The position numbers and the translations under genes are program-made. This document shows, in pieces, positions 43,077 through 51,923 of a stretch of DNA of 64,000 nt. Where the stretch lies: the NCBI GenBank assembly GCA_019359275.1, contig JAHHHP010000016.1:22560-86559 (forward strand), written 5' to 3'. This stretch comes from Myxacorys chilensis ATA2-1-KO14. Its GTDB lineage: Bacteria; Cyanobacteriota; Cyanobacteriia; Leptolyngbyales; Leptolyngbyaceae. Position 1 is the first letter of the stretch, and the number at the start of each line of letters is the position of its first letter. Below the pieces are notes generated by a model. That model searched no databases, was not told the DNA's origin, and worked only from the letters and a program-made list of their open reading frames with translations.

Positions 43077-45302
43077 ATGAGTTACGCCGTCAATCACGAG
43101 CAATCGTCACTGGTAGAGTTGGCAAGAGCAGGCAACTTCAGAGCGATCGCGGATTGGCTCAATGTGTTTTTGCTGCCTCACCATCTCCGCGCTCAAGTTG
43201 GCTCGGCTCGGCATTCAAGTCATCTCCAAATCGTTGTCGAGTTTCACCCGCTTCCCCAACTCAACGCCAAATCCCCAGAATTTCGTAAAAGTTTAGTGCG
43301 GTTTGTGTGTCGTCACCTCTGGAAATTGAATTCCGATGTGATTGAAGGCATCCAAATCACGGCTAAACACGTGGATCAGCCGCGCGCGCTGTGGCGTCAG
43401 TCTGCGCGGGTCGTGTCTCCTGCTAGACGTGCCAAGTTGTCCGCGCAGCAGTTTGAAGAATCATCGCGACCTGCCCTTCATAGCCAACCTAACGTTACTG
43501 CCCTGCGATCGCGAATCCGAAAAGCTACGCTACAAAAAGTTCAGTTTCGAGCGCTGCGATCGCTCTTGCTAACGGGCACAACGGCCGCCGCTTTTATCAT
43601 TGGCTGTTGGTTAGGCTACGCAGATTCCCCGGCAGAACAAACGACTGCAACGGCATCCAGTATTACTGTGTCTCGTCCTGATACCGTTTCGATCCAGGCA
43701 AATGGAACGACAGAATCTGTCCCGGTCACAAAACTTGAGGGCAACCCAACCGCTCAAGACGATCGCGTTAACCTCCTGTTTAGCGGTGATGTCGCTCTCA
43801 CAGAGGGCTATTCTGACTTAGTGAAGGACGATCACAATTGGGCGTTTTCATCCATGAATGAATATCGCCAAGCAGATGTCGCAATGGTAAATCTAGATGC
43901 GCCCTTTACCACCCAAGCCAAGCAGGATTCTGCCTACAAAGCCGATCCTGCTACTGTCGAAGTCTTGAAGAATGGCGGCGTCGATATTGTGAATTTGGCA
44001 GATAGCCGCACGATGGACTACCAAGCCGCAGGGTTAGAAGAGACGTTGAGCACCTTGGACAAAGCAGGGATTCAGTACGTCGGTGCAGGAGAGAATGCCA
44101 AAGCGGCTCAGCGTCCAAAAATTGTGGATGTGAAAGGTCAGCGCATCGCGTACTTGGGCTATTCCGAGGCGGAGTTGCAGGCAGCGGGCATCGCTAAAGC
44201 TGGCGTCAACCAACGTCAGAATGAGCGGGTCGCGGCAGATATTCAAGCCATCCGTCCTCAAGTTGATTGGGTAATCGTCAATTATCATTGGGGCGAAGAA
44301 CTGGCGAAATATCCGGCAGATTGGCAGATTGACTTGGCCCACACCACGATTGATCACGGCGCAGATGTCGTTGTGGGGCATCATTCTCACATGTTGCAAG
44401 GGGCAGAAATCTATAAAGGACGCCCAATTGTCTACTCGCTTGGTAATTTTATTTTTGGTGAAAAAGCGTCAACCGACTACGACACGGCTGTTCTCAAAGT
44501 CGGCGTGAAGGATAAACAAATGAAAGTCGAGCTTTTGCCCGTTGAGGTAAAAGGACTTCAGCCGAGCGTTGTTAGCGGCGATCGCGCCCAAGAGATTCTG
44601 CACCAGATTGAAAATGTCTCCGATACGTTTGCTCAACCGCTGCGATCGCCGATGATTCTCGACGCGCAATCCAACACAATTCTGTCTCAACCGGCTTCTT
44701 CGCCTAAAGCTTCAGCCTCTCCAACGGCAACGCCTTCAGAACCCGCGTCAACCGAGTCCACACCCAGCGAGATCCCAACTTCCAGCCCTGAGCCACAAGC
44801 TCCGTTTACCGATGGAGCGTCAGAGACGCCTATTCCATCCGAGACGCCTATCCCGACGGAATCGCCGTCAGATTCTGCTGCCCCCGATCCTGCTTCGTCA
44901 AGTGATGTCATCCCCAGTTCTAGCCCCCCGTCCCCTTCGGACTCTTTAGAGGCCCCCTCTCCGAGCCTAGACCTGAATCCAACACCAACTGATATTCCGC
45001 CTGAGTCTACCCCTGATCAGCCTGAGTCTACTCCAGCTCCAGAGTCGATTGCCCCATCGTCTGAGGCTACGCCTGAACCGACGCCCGATTCATTTATTTC
45101 TGATCCCAATTCCCAATCGGCTCCCAATTCCTCCGGTCCGATGGTTCCTCAGCAGCCTACTCCCACGAATGCAGAGCCTTCTGAGCTTCAGGGGGATGCG
45201 TCTATTGCGCCTGCTGTGACTAGCTCTCGTAGCAGCTTAGAGCCAAGGAAGCGGCGCTACGCTGCGGTTCCGTCTGCTATCGAAGTTGCTCAACATCCTT
45301 AA
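43077..45302 (+). CDS. CapA-family (metallophosphatase-like) membrane protein
   Basis: A 741-residue protein. Residues 1-115 form a cytosolic N-terminal domain seen in several cyanobacterial proteins (SSLVELARAGNFRAIADWLN). A membrane helix lies near 165-185 (LLTGTTAAAFIIGCWLG). The external CapA/PGA-synthesis domain (about 235-480) has LLFSGDVALT, NLDAPFTT, IVNYHWGEE, DVVVGHHSHM and GRPIVYSLGNF. The last 200 residues are Pro/Ser/Thr/Glu-rich and probably disordered. CapA is linked to poly-gamma-glutamate capsule, but many relatives have other envelope roles. A GGAG site 9 nt upstream supports ATG 43077. An epimerase gene follows 9 bp later. Confidence 0.9.
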   Translation: MSYAVNHEQSSLVELARAGNFRAIADWLNVFLLPHHLRAQVGSARHSSHLQIVVEFHPLPQLNAKSPEFRKSLVRFVCRHLWKLNSDVIEGIQITAKHVDQPRALWRQSARVVSPARRAKLSAQQFEESSRPALHSQPNVTALRSRIRKATLQKVQFRALRSLLLTGTTAAAFIIGCWLGYADSPAEQTTATASSITVSRPDTVSIQANGTTESVPVTKLEGNPTAQDDRVNLLFSGDVALTEGYSDLVKDDHNWAFSSMNEYRQADVAMVNLDAPFTTQAKQDSAYKADPATVEVLKNGGVDIVNLADSRTMDYQAAGLEETLSTLDKAGIQYVGAGENAKAAQRPKIVDVKGQRIAYLGYSEAELQAAGIAKAGVNQRQNERVAADIQAIRPQVDWVIVNYHWGEELAKYPADWQIDLAHTTIDHGADVVVGHHSHMLQGAEIYKGRPIVYSLGNFIFGEKASTDYDTAVLKVGVKDKQMKVELLPVEVKGLQPSVVSGDRAQEILHQIENVSDTFAQPLRSPMILDAQSNTILSQPASSPKASASPTATPSEPASTESTPSEIPTSSPEPQAPFTDGASETPIPSETPIPTESPSDSAAPDPASSSDVIPSSSPPSPSDSLEAPSPSLDLNPTPTDIPPESTPDQPESTPAPESIAPSSEATPEPTPDSFISDPNSQSAPNSSGPMVPQQPTPTNAEPSELQGDASIAPAVTSSRSSLEPRKRRYAAVPSAIEVAQHP

Positions 45303-45311
45303 TTACTCAGA

Positions 45312-46187
45312 ATGCCTGTGTTTTCTATTGAACGTCGCCGACAGCTATACGACATTTACGTTTTAAACAATCGAGAGTCCTTTTCTCGGTTAGAAGTTGT
45401 TCCCGAGCGGGGTGGCATCATCGCTAGTTGGCAGGTTCAGGGGCGGGAGTTGCTCTATATGGACACCGAACGGTTTGCCAACCCGAGTATGTCGGTGCGC
45501 GGCGGCATTCCAATTTTGTTTCCGATTTGCGGCAATTTACCGGACAACACCTACCTCTACGATGGGCAACCTTATTTGCTCAAACAGCACGGATTTGCAC
45601 GGGATTTGCCTTGGGAAGTGGTGGCTCAGCGCACTGACGATCGTGCAAGTTTAACGATCGCATTAGCGAGCAATGCTCAGACTCGTGAGGTCTACCCGTT
45701 TGATTTTCTGCTGGAGTTTACCTATACGTTGCAAGGGCAAGCTCTGACGTTGCACCAACGTTATACAAATTGCTCCTCCGGACGGATGCCATTCTCTGTA
45801 GGATTCCACCCTTATTTTCTCGTGCCAGACAAAAGTCAGTTACGGTTTGAAGTTCCCTCTGATGAGGCGATCGATCAAATTACGAAGCAACCCCAGCCGT
45901 TTTTCAACACGTTTGATTTTGACCAAGCCGAAATTGATTGGATTTTTCCGCACCTTTCTCGCCAAAGCGCGAGTGTTTCTGATTTGAGTCGCCATACTCG
46001 AATTACGTTGAGTTATGGCGATGCCTTTCCATTGTTGGTTTTTTGGACAGTAAAAGGGAAAGATTTTTACTGCCTAGAGCCGTGGAGCGCGCCCAGAAAT
46101 GCGCTGAATACAGGAGAACGCTTGCTCTATTTAGACCCCAATGCCAGTTTAGAAACGGAAGTTGCATTGAGTGTAGATTTCATTTAG
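45312..46187 (+). CDS. Aldose 1-epimerase family protein
   Basis: A 291-residue galactose-mutarotase-like protein (aldose epimerase or glucose-6-phosphate 1-epimerase branch). It shows GGIPILFPICGNL, the catalytic His region KQHGFARDLPWEVV and a second, VGFHPYF, then FYCLEPWSAPRNALNTGE near the C-terminus. It interconverts alpha and beta anomers of a hexose or sugar phosphate. It lies 9 bp after the CapA-family gene, probably in the same transcript; the reason for the pairing is unclear. The 3' neighbour is convergent. Confidence 0.92.
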   Translation: MPVFSIERRRQLYDIYVLNNRESFSRLEVVPERGGIIASWQVQGRELLYMDTERFANPSMSVRGGIPILFPICGNLPDNTYLYDGQPYLLKQHGFARDLPWEVVAQRTDDRASLTIALASNAQTREVYPFDFLLEFTYTLQGQALTLHQRYTNCSSGRMPFSVGFHPYFLVPDKSQLRFEVPSDEAIDQITKQPQPFFNTFDFDQAEIDWIFPHLSRQSASVSDLSRHTRITLSYGDAFPLLVFWTVKGKDFYCLEPWSAPRNALNTGERLLYLDPNASLETEVALSVDFI

Positions 46188-46216
46188 ACCACACGGGCTA
46201 ATTGGGATTTTGATCA

Positions 46217-46249
46217 CAAGAAAAGCGCGATCGGTAGAGTTGATCGCGC
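46217..46249 (-). terminator. Intrinsic terminator of the PEP-CTERM gene
   Basis: On the minus strand a perfect 8-bp stem GCGCGATC with GATCGCGC and a 9-nt loop, followed by TTTTCTTGTG. It begins 32 bp past the stop at 46281. Confidence 0.7.
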
Positions 46250-46280
46250 CGTTAAATAGAGTTAGCTGAACAAAACCGAA

Positions 46281-47096
46281 TTAGCTCGCTTTCACCGCCC
46301 GACGTCGGCGAGAGGCGGCCAACAGACCAACCAATCCCAACCCTGCTACTGTCGCGGGTTCAGGAACCGACACTGGTTTTACCGACACCGATCTTAGGGC
46401 GTAATCTGAGTAGCCTGCACCCGTATTGGCTCCAGCAAGCGCCGTTAGATTAAATCCCTTGATGCTGTTGTTGCCAAACGGATTGTAAATGGCATATAAG
46501 CCTGCCTTGCCGAGAGAGGAGACAATCAGGTTCGCCACTGTGCCATCGGCTCCGCTCCAAGTTGCAGAGTCTTTTCCGGTCACAGTTAGTCTTCCGGTTA
46601 GGGTTGTGTCTGCTGAAGTGACGATCGCGGCTTCAAACACCTTGTCGCCGTAAGCCGGATTGTCTGGTGTATTCGGTGGGTACAAGAAACTTAGCTGCAA
46701 TTGTGACAGGATCGCGGCTGTATTGAAGCCTACTTGTAGTGTCTCGTTCGAGTTAATTTCGCCGCTTGCTGGATCTTGGTTGATCTTCGTCAATCCATTC
46801 TTAGCAACGCCAATGCCTGTCAGTCCTCCCACCTTTTTTTGAGTGAGAACATTGTCGCTTGCAGGATCAATCGGATTTGTGGTCGCGGTGAGAGTGAAGA
46901 AACCATTGACGTTGCTGCAAGAGTGAGAACCGAAACTACTGGTAGCCGATGGAAAACACTGACTGATCACATCGTCCGCCGTGAAGGATGCAGCATGAGC
47001 GGGCGCAGTTGCAAATGCGATGCTTAAGGGCACAGCAAGGCTGCTTGCGCTACCTAAAACACGGGTAAAGATGGAGAAGCGCTTGGACTGAATCAT
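46281..47096 (-). CDS. PEP-CTERM sorting-domain exported protein
   Basis: A 271-residue secreted protein. A signal peptide (about 35 residues, ending FATAPAHAAS) leads to a beta-rich domain with two Cys residues near 47 and 59. The C-terminus carries the PEP-CTERM signal VPEPATVAGLGLVGLLAASRRRR: the Pro-Glu-Pro motif, a membrane helix and a basic tail, processed by an exosortase. Such proteins are tied to exopolysaccharide and envelope sorting. No exosortase gene is in the window. The internal domain is not recognised. Confidence 0.88.
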   Translation of the reverse strand: MIQSKRFSIFTRVLGSASSLAVPLSIAFATAPAHAASFTADDVISQCFPSATSSFGSHSCSNVNGFFTLTATTNPIDPASDNVLTQKKVGGLTGIGVAKNGLTKINQDPASGEINSNETLQVGFNTAAILSQLQLSFLYPPNTPDNPAYGDKVFEAAIVTSADTTLTGRLTVTGKDSATWSGADGTVANLIVSSLGKAGLYAIYNPFGNNSIKGFNLTALAGANTGAGYSDYALRSVSVKPVSVPEPATVAGLGLVGLLAASRRRRAVKAS

Positions 47097-47405
47097 AGAG
47101 ATGGGTAAGAGTGCTTGAAACGGTTAATAAGGTTGGGGGCATAGTGTTCTTTAGATCAGGTTCTGCAATTCAGGAGGGCGCTGTCGGGTTACAGAAGTAA
47201 TGCATTAGTTGCGTATCCCAATGTTATTACTGATACGTGAAAATGAGTATCTTCCGTATTTTCTCTTTATTCAAACTTTAACTTAGAAGACTGTTCGTAG
47301 AGTTCACGTATCCTAGCCAAATTGGTCATTCAACTAAACGATACAGTTCTACGTACAACCTAAGTAGCCTATCTTCTGTCTTCCAACTAAAGATGCGTCG
47401 GCTAC
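47097..47405. other. Spacer upstream of the PEP-CTERM gene
   Basis: About 310 bp. It should hold the promoter of the minus-strand PEP-CTERM gene. Nothing else recognisable was seen; a plus-strand frame running through its right end into the nblB-like gene looks spurious. Confidence 0.4.
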
Positions 47406-47451
47406 TAAAAAACATCGCTGTCGCCTGTGTAAATACGGGTACAGCGATGTT
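47406..47451 (-). terminator. Intrinsic terminator of the nblB-like gene
   Basis: Minus strand: AACATCGCTGT and ACAGCGATGTT form a perfect 11-bp stem with a 19-nt loop, followed by TTTTTAG. It begins 40 bp past the stop at 47491. Confidence 0.8.
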
Positions 47452-47490
47452 AATCATTTCTAGAGAGTGTTCAGAAATCCGGACAACTTC

Positions 47491-48141
47491 TTACAAGGCA
47501 GACTTGGCTAACTCTGCGACTTGTTCCATTTCGTCATTAGCGAGCGTTTCTAGAGCTGCTTTTGCCTCTGGTGTTTTTAAGTGGCTCAACGCTTGAGCAA
47601 CCCGATGCCGTATTTGCCAATCTGGACTTGTCGCATAGGGAATCAGCAATGGCACGGCGCGATCGTCGCCTAGTTCGCCTAATGACCCGATCGCGGCGGT
47701 AATCACTAGATCACTATCTGAGTTCAGCGCATCGACTAACAAATCATAGCCCCGCGCATCGCCCAGTTCTCCTAGCGCTGCCACAATACTAAAGCGCACT
47801 AACCATTCTGGCGTTCTCTGATAAAGCTTCTCTAGATCTTCGTAAGCCTCGGTGAGACGCAATCCGCCAATCGAGTCGGCAGCGGCAGCCTGAACATCGG
47901 GTTCTGGATCAAACAGGGCGGCTTTTAGTAGGGACAAGGCTTCCGAACGGTTTTGCCCGCCGAGCGATGCCAACTGACTGACAGCCGCATATCGCACGCG
48001 CACATTTTCATCGGTAACAGAGGGTTTGATTAAGTCGTATGCGATCGTAGGATCAAGCTGTCTTAGGTGATTTACCCCACGCAAGCGATCGCCAAAATTG
48101 TTTGATTCTAGAAGTTCTTTAACACTATCTGGTGTAGTCAT
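47491..48141 (-). CDS. NblB-like HEAT-repeat protein (phycobilisome degradation)
   Basis: A 216-residue protein made of HEAT repeats (about seven), with segments such as VRYAAVSQLASLGG, VQAAAADSIGGLRL, WLVRFSIVAALGELGDARG and WQIRHRVAQALSHLKTPEA. It resembles NblB, a chlorophyll- and bilin-lyase-like protein needed for phycobilisome breakdown during nutrient stress. The gene symbol is left blank because HEAT proteins such as the CpcE/F lyases share the pattern. ATG 48141 is preferred over a TTG three codons upstream. A CBS-domain gene lies 54 bp upstream in the same direction. Confidence 0.82.
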   Translation of the reverse strand: MTTPDSVKELLESNNFGDRLRGVNHLRQLDPTIAYDLIKPSVTDENVRVRYAAVSQLASLGGQNRSEALSLLKAALFDPEPDVQAAAADSIGGLRLTEAYEDLEKLYQRTPEWLVRFSIVAALGELGDARGYDLLVDALNSDSDLVITAAIGSLGELGDDRAVPLLIPYATSPDWQIRHRVAQALSHLKTPEAKAALETLANDEMEQVAELAKSAL

Positions 48142-48195
48142 GCGATACAAATTTTGTAGTCTATCTGCTTCATCATTTTCCCTTGTTGTGGCACT

Positions 48196-48660
48196 CTAAC
48201 TTTGCTCAGCTGCCATCGCTCGCACAATGTCGCCGCGCGTAAGGATGCCAACGATCTGCCCAGACGCATCAATCACGGGAAGCCGATTGACTTGGCGATC
48301 GTGCATTAATTTCGCCGCTTCAGACAGAGGTTTCTCTGGCGCGATCGTGACTGGATTGTCAGACATCACTTCTCCAACGGTTTGACCCAAGGCTTTGTGG
48401 AGATCCTTTTCGTATCGACCCGGATTTTCCAGATAGATCACGCTATCTAACAGCATGATGTAGGCAGGAGGAGTGACATTGGTTTCGCGCCACATCAGAT
48501 CAGTTTCTGAAATGACACCGACGAGGTGACCCGATTCATCTGTCACCGGAAGCCCGCTGATGCGTTTCTCTGCAATGGTTTTGATCACATCAGATAACGG
48601 AGTCTCAGGCTTGACAGTAATGGGAGTGGAGGTCATTACATCTGCGACAGTTTTTGCCAT
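48196..48660 (-). CDS. CBS-domain protein
   Basis: A 154-residue protein made of a tandem CBS pair (first about 6-60, second about 95-150), a module that binds adenosine nucleotides and regulates attached or partner proteins. Segments such as VADVMTSTPITVKPETPL and VGEVMSDNPVTIAPEKPL are typical. No catalytic domain is attached, so it probably regulates a partner in trans. Its ATG at 48660 begins MAKTVADVM. The partner cannot be told from the sequence. Confidence 0.92.
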   Translation of the reverse strand: MAKTVADVMTSTPITVKPETPLSDVIKTIAEKRISGLPVTDESGHLVGVISETDLMWRETNVTPPAYIMLLDSVIYLENPGRYEKDLHKALGQTVGEVMSDNPVTIAPEKPLSEAAKLMHDRQVNRLPVIDASGQIVGILTRGDIVRAMAAEQS

Positions 48661-48838
48661 GAGCTTAGTGCGGCTGAAAGGTCTTTACGATCATTATGAG
48701 AGGATTGCAGGAGCCAAATTCGCTTGAATTCATAGGATGTAACAAAGCAAGAAATGGCGCTAGCTTGAAGGACGCCCTGCATTCTGTGAGTGAATAGCGA
48801 TCGCTGACTTAACTATTCTCATAAACGATGTAGATGTG

Positions 48839-49906
48839 TCATCTCTCAAAGGTTCGGGGTCGCGCACTCAGTTGCTTTAGCGTGGCTTCTAGAACTGCAT
48901 TCGTTTGTCCAGACACCGAAAACACAAGCGCTTCTCGGTAGACCCGTTGGGCAGGATGTGATGTAGAATTTGCAGCACCGCTTGAAACCACGATTGCCGC
49001 GTGGGCACAGCGAACGGCTAATTCGATTGACCAAGCTCTTAAGTTAAGGTTTACCTCGAAGTGCGGAGGCTGCGGTTGAGCGGTGTAGATGGCGTCGCGA
49101 CAAGCGGCGAGTTCGTCAATTAAACCCTGTTGAACCGCGATAGATTTCTTCTGCGTGACTGCTTCTACGATGTCTAATCCCGCTTGAGCGCATCCCAGTG
49201 CAAAGAAACTGTGGTTGAGAACATTGGCGCGATCGCTAGCGTGAATTGCTCTTGCAGGCAGTACAAAGGCGACGTGAGAATTGGGTAAAAACCATTCTGT
49301 TAGCTCAGCCGTGACGGTGTTCGTCGAGGTGATTGCGGCGAGCGACATGGGTTCGCTGAAGCGAATCTCTCCGTTTTGCAGCGTATCTTGAAAGGGCACG
49401 ATGCCATACACCGCTCGACCGTCGGGTAACAGAGCGGCAATCAGAACATCCTGAAAGAAGTCGAATCCCGTAATCCAGGGAATGTGTCCGTGCAATCGAT
49501 AGCCGCCTTCGACTGGCACCGCTTTCAGAGGCGGATTGTTCTCTCGTCGCAAATGCGAAAACCCAATCCCAACCAACTTTTGACCGTTTTCTAAATACGG
49601 AAGATAGGTTTGTTTCAGCCATTCGTTCTCGCTCTTAAGCAACATCGAGGCAGCGCTCTGATGTTGCGTTTGCAGAAATGCCAAGGCTCCAGAGAATCGG
49701 GCAATCAGTTCTTGAACAGCATAATACGTCGAAGCGGTCACGTTCCAGCTTTGAGGCAGTCTTAACGCTAATAAATTCCGGTCTGCCAATCCTTGAACGG
49801 CAGAGCGCAACGCCTCCGGATCGTGATCGATCGCGTTTGCATCAGGGGCGACCTGCGATCGCAGATAGGCTTCTGTCGTTTCAAGAATTGCGGAGTCTTG
49901 CATCAT
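48839..49906 (-). CDS. Acyl-CoA dehydrogenase-family protein
   Basis: A 355-residue flavoprotein-like protein. It has the helical N-terminal domain (ALRLPQSWNVTASTYYAVQELIARFSG), the middle beta domain (LVGIGFSHLR, GYRLHGHIPWITGFDFF) and the C-terminal helical domain (FFALGCAQAGLDIVEAV, NAVLEATLKQL). The usual ACAD catalytic Glu is not obvious. It is shorter than classic ACADs and resembles uncharacterised cyanobacterial or monooxygenase-type relatives; substrate unknown. The start is uncertain: ATG 49906 (or 49903) is used, while ATG 49966 would add 20 residues. It is separate from the CBS gene by 178 bp. Confidence 0.78.
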   Translation of the reverse strand: MMQDSAILETTEAYLRSQVAPDANAIDHDPEALRSAVQGLADRNLLALRLPQSWNVTASTYYAVQELIARFSGALAFLQTQHQSAASMLLKSENEWLKQTYLPYLENGQKLVGIGFSHLRRENNPPLKAVPVEGGYRLHGHIPWITGFDFFQDVLIAALLPDGRAVYGIVPFQDTLQNGEIRFSEPMSLAAITSTNTVTAELTEWFLPNSHVAFVLPARAIHASDRANVLNHSFFALGCAQAGLDIVEAVTQKKSIAVQQGLIDELAACRDAIYTAQPQPPHFEVNLNLRAWSIELAVRCAHAAIVVSSGAANSTSHPAQRVYREALVFSVSGQTNAVLEATLKQLSARPRTFER

Positions 49907-50185
49907 TCTGAAGATGGAAGGTGTGAGAACGTTTGGAGCCTTGTAAGGAAATTCCTCTTTCCCCATCCTACTGACAATGGAGAATACCGTTAGCCATAGT
50001 GCCGTTGCAGATTGGCTCTGGTAAGGTCGCCATCTGGTCTATCTCGTCGTCAATTTTGGTTGAACATCGCTTTTTGCAGAGGATGCACCGTATTATCAAT
50101 ACGCCGTCATTGAAGTAGCTCTTTAGGAGTTGCTTAATGGTTTTTTTGAATGTTTCTGTTTGCTAGTTAATCGATTGAATCTGTT

Positions 50186-50752
50186 ATGTTTCCTGCCATT
50201 TTCCTCGATAAAGACGGAACGCTAATTCCTGACATTCCTTACAATGTTGATCCAGACAAAATTGAATTGTCAACGGGAGCCGGATTAGCCTTGCAATCGC
50301 TCCACCAAGCTGGCTATAAACTAGTCATCATCTCCAATCAATCGGGGGTTGCAAGAGGATACTTTCCAGAATCAGCATTAGTGGGGGTAGAACGGCGAAT
50401 TCGAGACCTACTAGAGACGTTCGACGTTCCTCTGAGCGGATTTTACTACTGTCCCCATCATCCAACTGGCAAACTGGCGTCCTATGCGATCGCATGTCAG
50501 TGCCGTAAACCTGAACCCGGACTCCTGCTTCAAGCCGCGCAAGAACATCACCTCGACTGTGCCAAGTCGTGGATGATTGGGGACATTCTCAACGATGTAG
50601 AAGCCGGGCGAAAAGCAGGTTGTCAAACCATTCTGCTAGATAATGGCAACGAAACAGAGTGGATTCTCACTCCCGAACGACTTCCTCACTATCAGACTCG
50701 CACTCTGGCTGAGGCCGCCGAAGTTATTCATACTCAAACATCAATCTGTTAG
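50186..50752 (+). CDS. gmhB: D-glycero-D-manno-heptose 1,7-bisphosphate 7-phosphatase GmhB
   Basis: A 188-residue HAD hydrolase of the HisB-N/GmhB branch. Motif I is LDKDGTLI near residues 7-14; the zinc-binding CPHH...CQCRKP loop (PHHPTGKLASYAIACQCRKPEPG region) is specific for this branch. It dephosphorylates heptose-1,7-bisphosphate in ADP-heptose synthesis. The next gene, a PfkB kinase, starts 80 bp later, followed by a GT9 glycosyltransferase, a coherent heptose set. Histidinol phosphatase is an alternative but context favours GmhB. Confidence 0.88.
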   Translation: MFPAIFLDKDGTLIPDIPYNVDPDKIELSTGAGLALQSLHQAGYKLVIISNQSGVARGYFPESALVGVERRIRDLLETFDVPLSGFYYCPHHPTGKLASYAIACQCRKPEPGLLLQAAQEHHLDCAKSWMIGDILNDVEAGRKAGCQTILLDNGNETEWILTPERLPHYQTRTLAEAAEVIHTQTSIC

Positions 50753-50832
50753 TGAATCCGCCTTAGGGCTGTTTGCTCCACATTAATTGTTCTGTATTAG
50801 TCATTTATCTTTCAAATTCATAAAAAATATCC

Positions 50833-51885
50833 ATGAGTAACCTGCCACGCATTGTCGAAAAATTTTCAGGCTTGCGGGTTCTCGTGATTGGCGAGGCAAT
50901 CCTCGATCGCTACCTGTACGGTTATGCAAATCGGTTTTGTCAAGAAACCCCGGTTCCGGTTGTGACACTCTCCCATTGCGAAAATCAGCCTGGAGGAGCC
51001 GCTAACACAGCCGTGAATTTGCGAAGCCTAGGAACTCAGGTTAGCTTACTGTCGGTGATTGGCAACGATGAAGAAGGGAGACTGTTACAACGCGCCTTGT
51101 TAGATTATCAAATTGATATTGATCCAATGCTTGTAGCCAGAGATCGAACAACGCTGACAAAACAGCGCGTCATGAATGAAGAAAGACTACTGCTTAGATT
51201 TGATCAAGGAACGACTAACAACATTACGGCTAGTCTTGAACACGAAATCATTCGCTATCTGACGCATCATTTTTATGATTATGATGCTGTGATTGTTTCT
51301 GATTACGGATACGGGATTTTAACATCAGGCGTGATTGATGCGATCGCTACTCTGCGGAATGTAGAACCTACGTCGCCGCACTTTCAGCGCTCTAAAACGC
51401 TGTCTAAAACCACGCTGTCTAAAACTTTAGTTGTAGATGCCAAAGCACTAGAACACTATAAAACGCTCAACGTCACTGCTGTTAAGCCTAACTACGAGCA
51501 AGTTACACAACTTCTACCTCAAACTAGCTCAGAACGGGACTTATCGCGAGTCGATTGGATTATTGCCCAAACCGCACAAATTCTAGCGGCAACCGGGGCG
51601 CAGATGGTTGCCGTAACGTTAGATCAAGAGGGGGCAGTCATTTTGCAACCTCAAACTTCCCCGCATCGTATTTATGCCAACCCAGTTTGTCCGACTCGCA
51701 CCATTGGAGCCGGAGACACCTTTACCGCTACTCTTGCGATCGCGCTGGCAGCTGGGGCTTCTCCCACCGATGCTGCCGAACTAGCGGCGGCGGCAGCAGC
51801 CCTGGTTGTGAGCAAAATAGGCACTTCTATTTGCACAGCTGAAGAATTGCAGGCTCATCTTTCATCGGCTGTTCACAGCGCCTAG
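50833..51885 (+). CDS. D-glycero-D-manno-heptose 7-phosphate kinase (HldA/RfaE1-like)
   Basis: A 350-residue PfkB-family sugar kinase like the kinase domain of HldE. It starts LRVLVIGEAILDRYLYG; QPGGAANTAVNLRSLG, the SDYGYGIL stretch and the catalytic GAGDTFTATLAIALA with the conserved Asp follow. It would phosphorylate heptose-7-phosphate at C1. The adenylyltransferase half (HldE/HldC) is not fused and not nearby. The arrangement gmhB-kinase-GT9 points to the ADP-heptose route; other PfkB substrates are possible. The tail after residue 180 has the repeated Lys-Thr-Leu-Ser pattern of a less conserved loop. Confidence 0.85.
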   Translation: MSNLPRIVEKFSGLRVLVIGEAILDRYLYGYANRFCQETPVPVVTLSHCENQPGGAANTAVNLRSLGTQVSLLSVIGNDEEGRLLQRALLDYQIDIDPMLVARDRTTLTKQRVMNEERLLLRFDQGTTNNITASLEHEIIRYLTHHFYDYDAVIVSDYGYGILTSGVIDAIATLRNVEPTSPHFQRSKTLSKTTLSKTLVVDAKALEHYKTLNVTAVKPNYEQVTQLLPQTSSERDLSRVDWIIAQTAQILAATGAQMVAVTLDQEGAVILQPQTSPHRIYANPVCPTRTIGAGDTFTATLAIALAAGASPTDAAELAAAAAALVVSKIGTSICTAEELQAHLSSAVHSA

Positions 51886-51923
51886 GCGTTTTTGTATTCC
51901 GTTCTGTATTCCTTTCGTATTGC

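Noticed and set aside
47393..47596. Plus-strand frame upstream of the nblB-like gene
   Set aside because: It covers the terminator hairpin and the end of the nblB-like gene in antisense, with no ribosome site.
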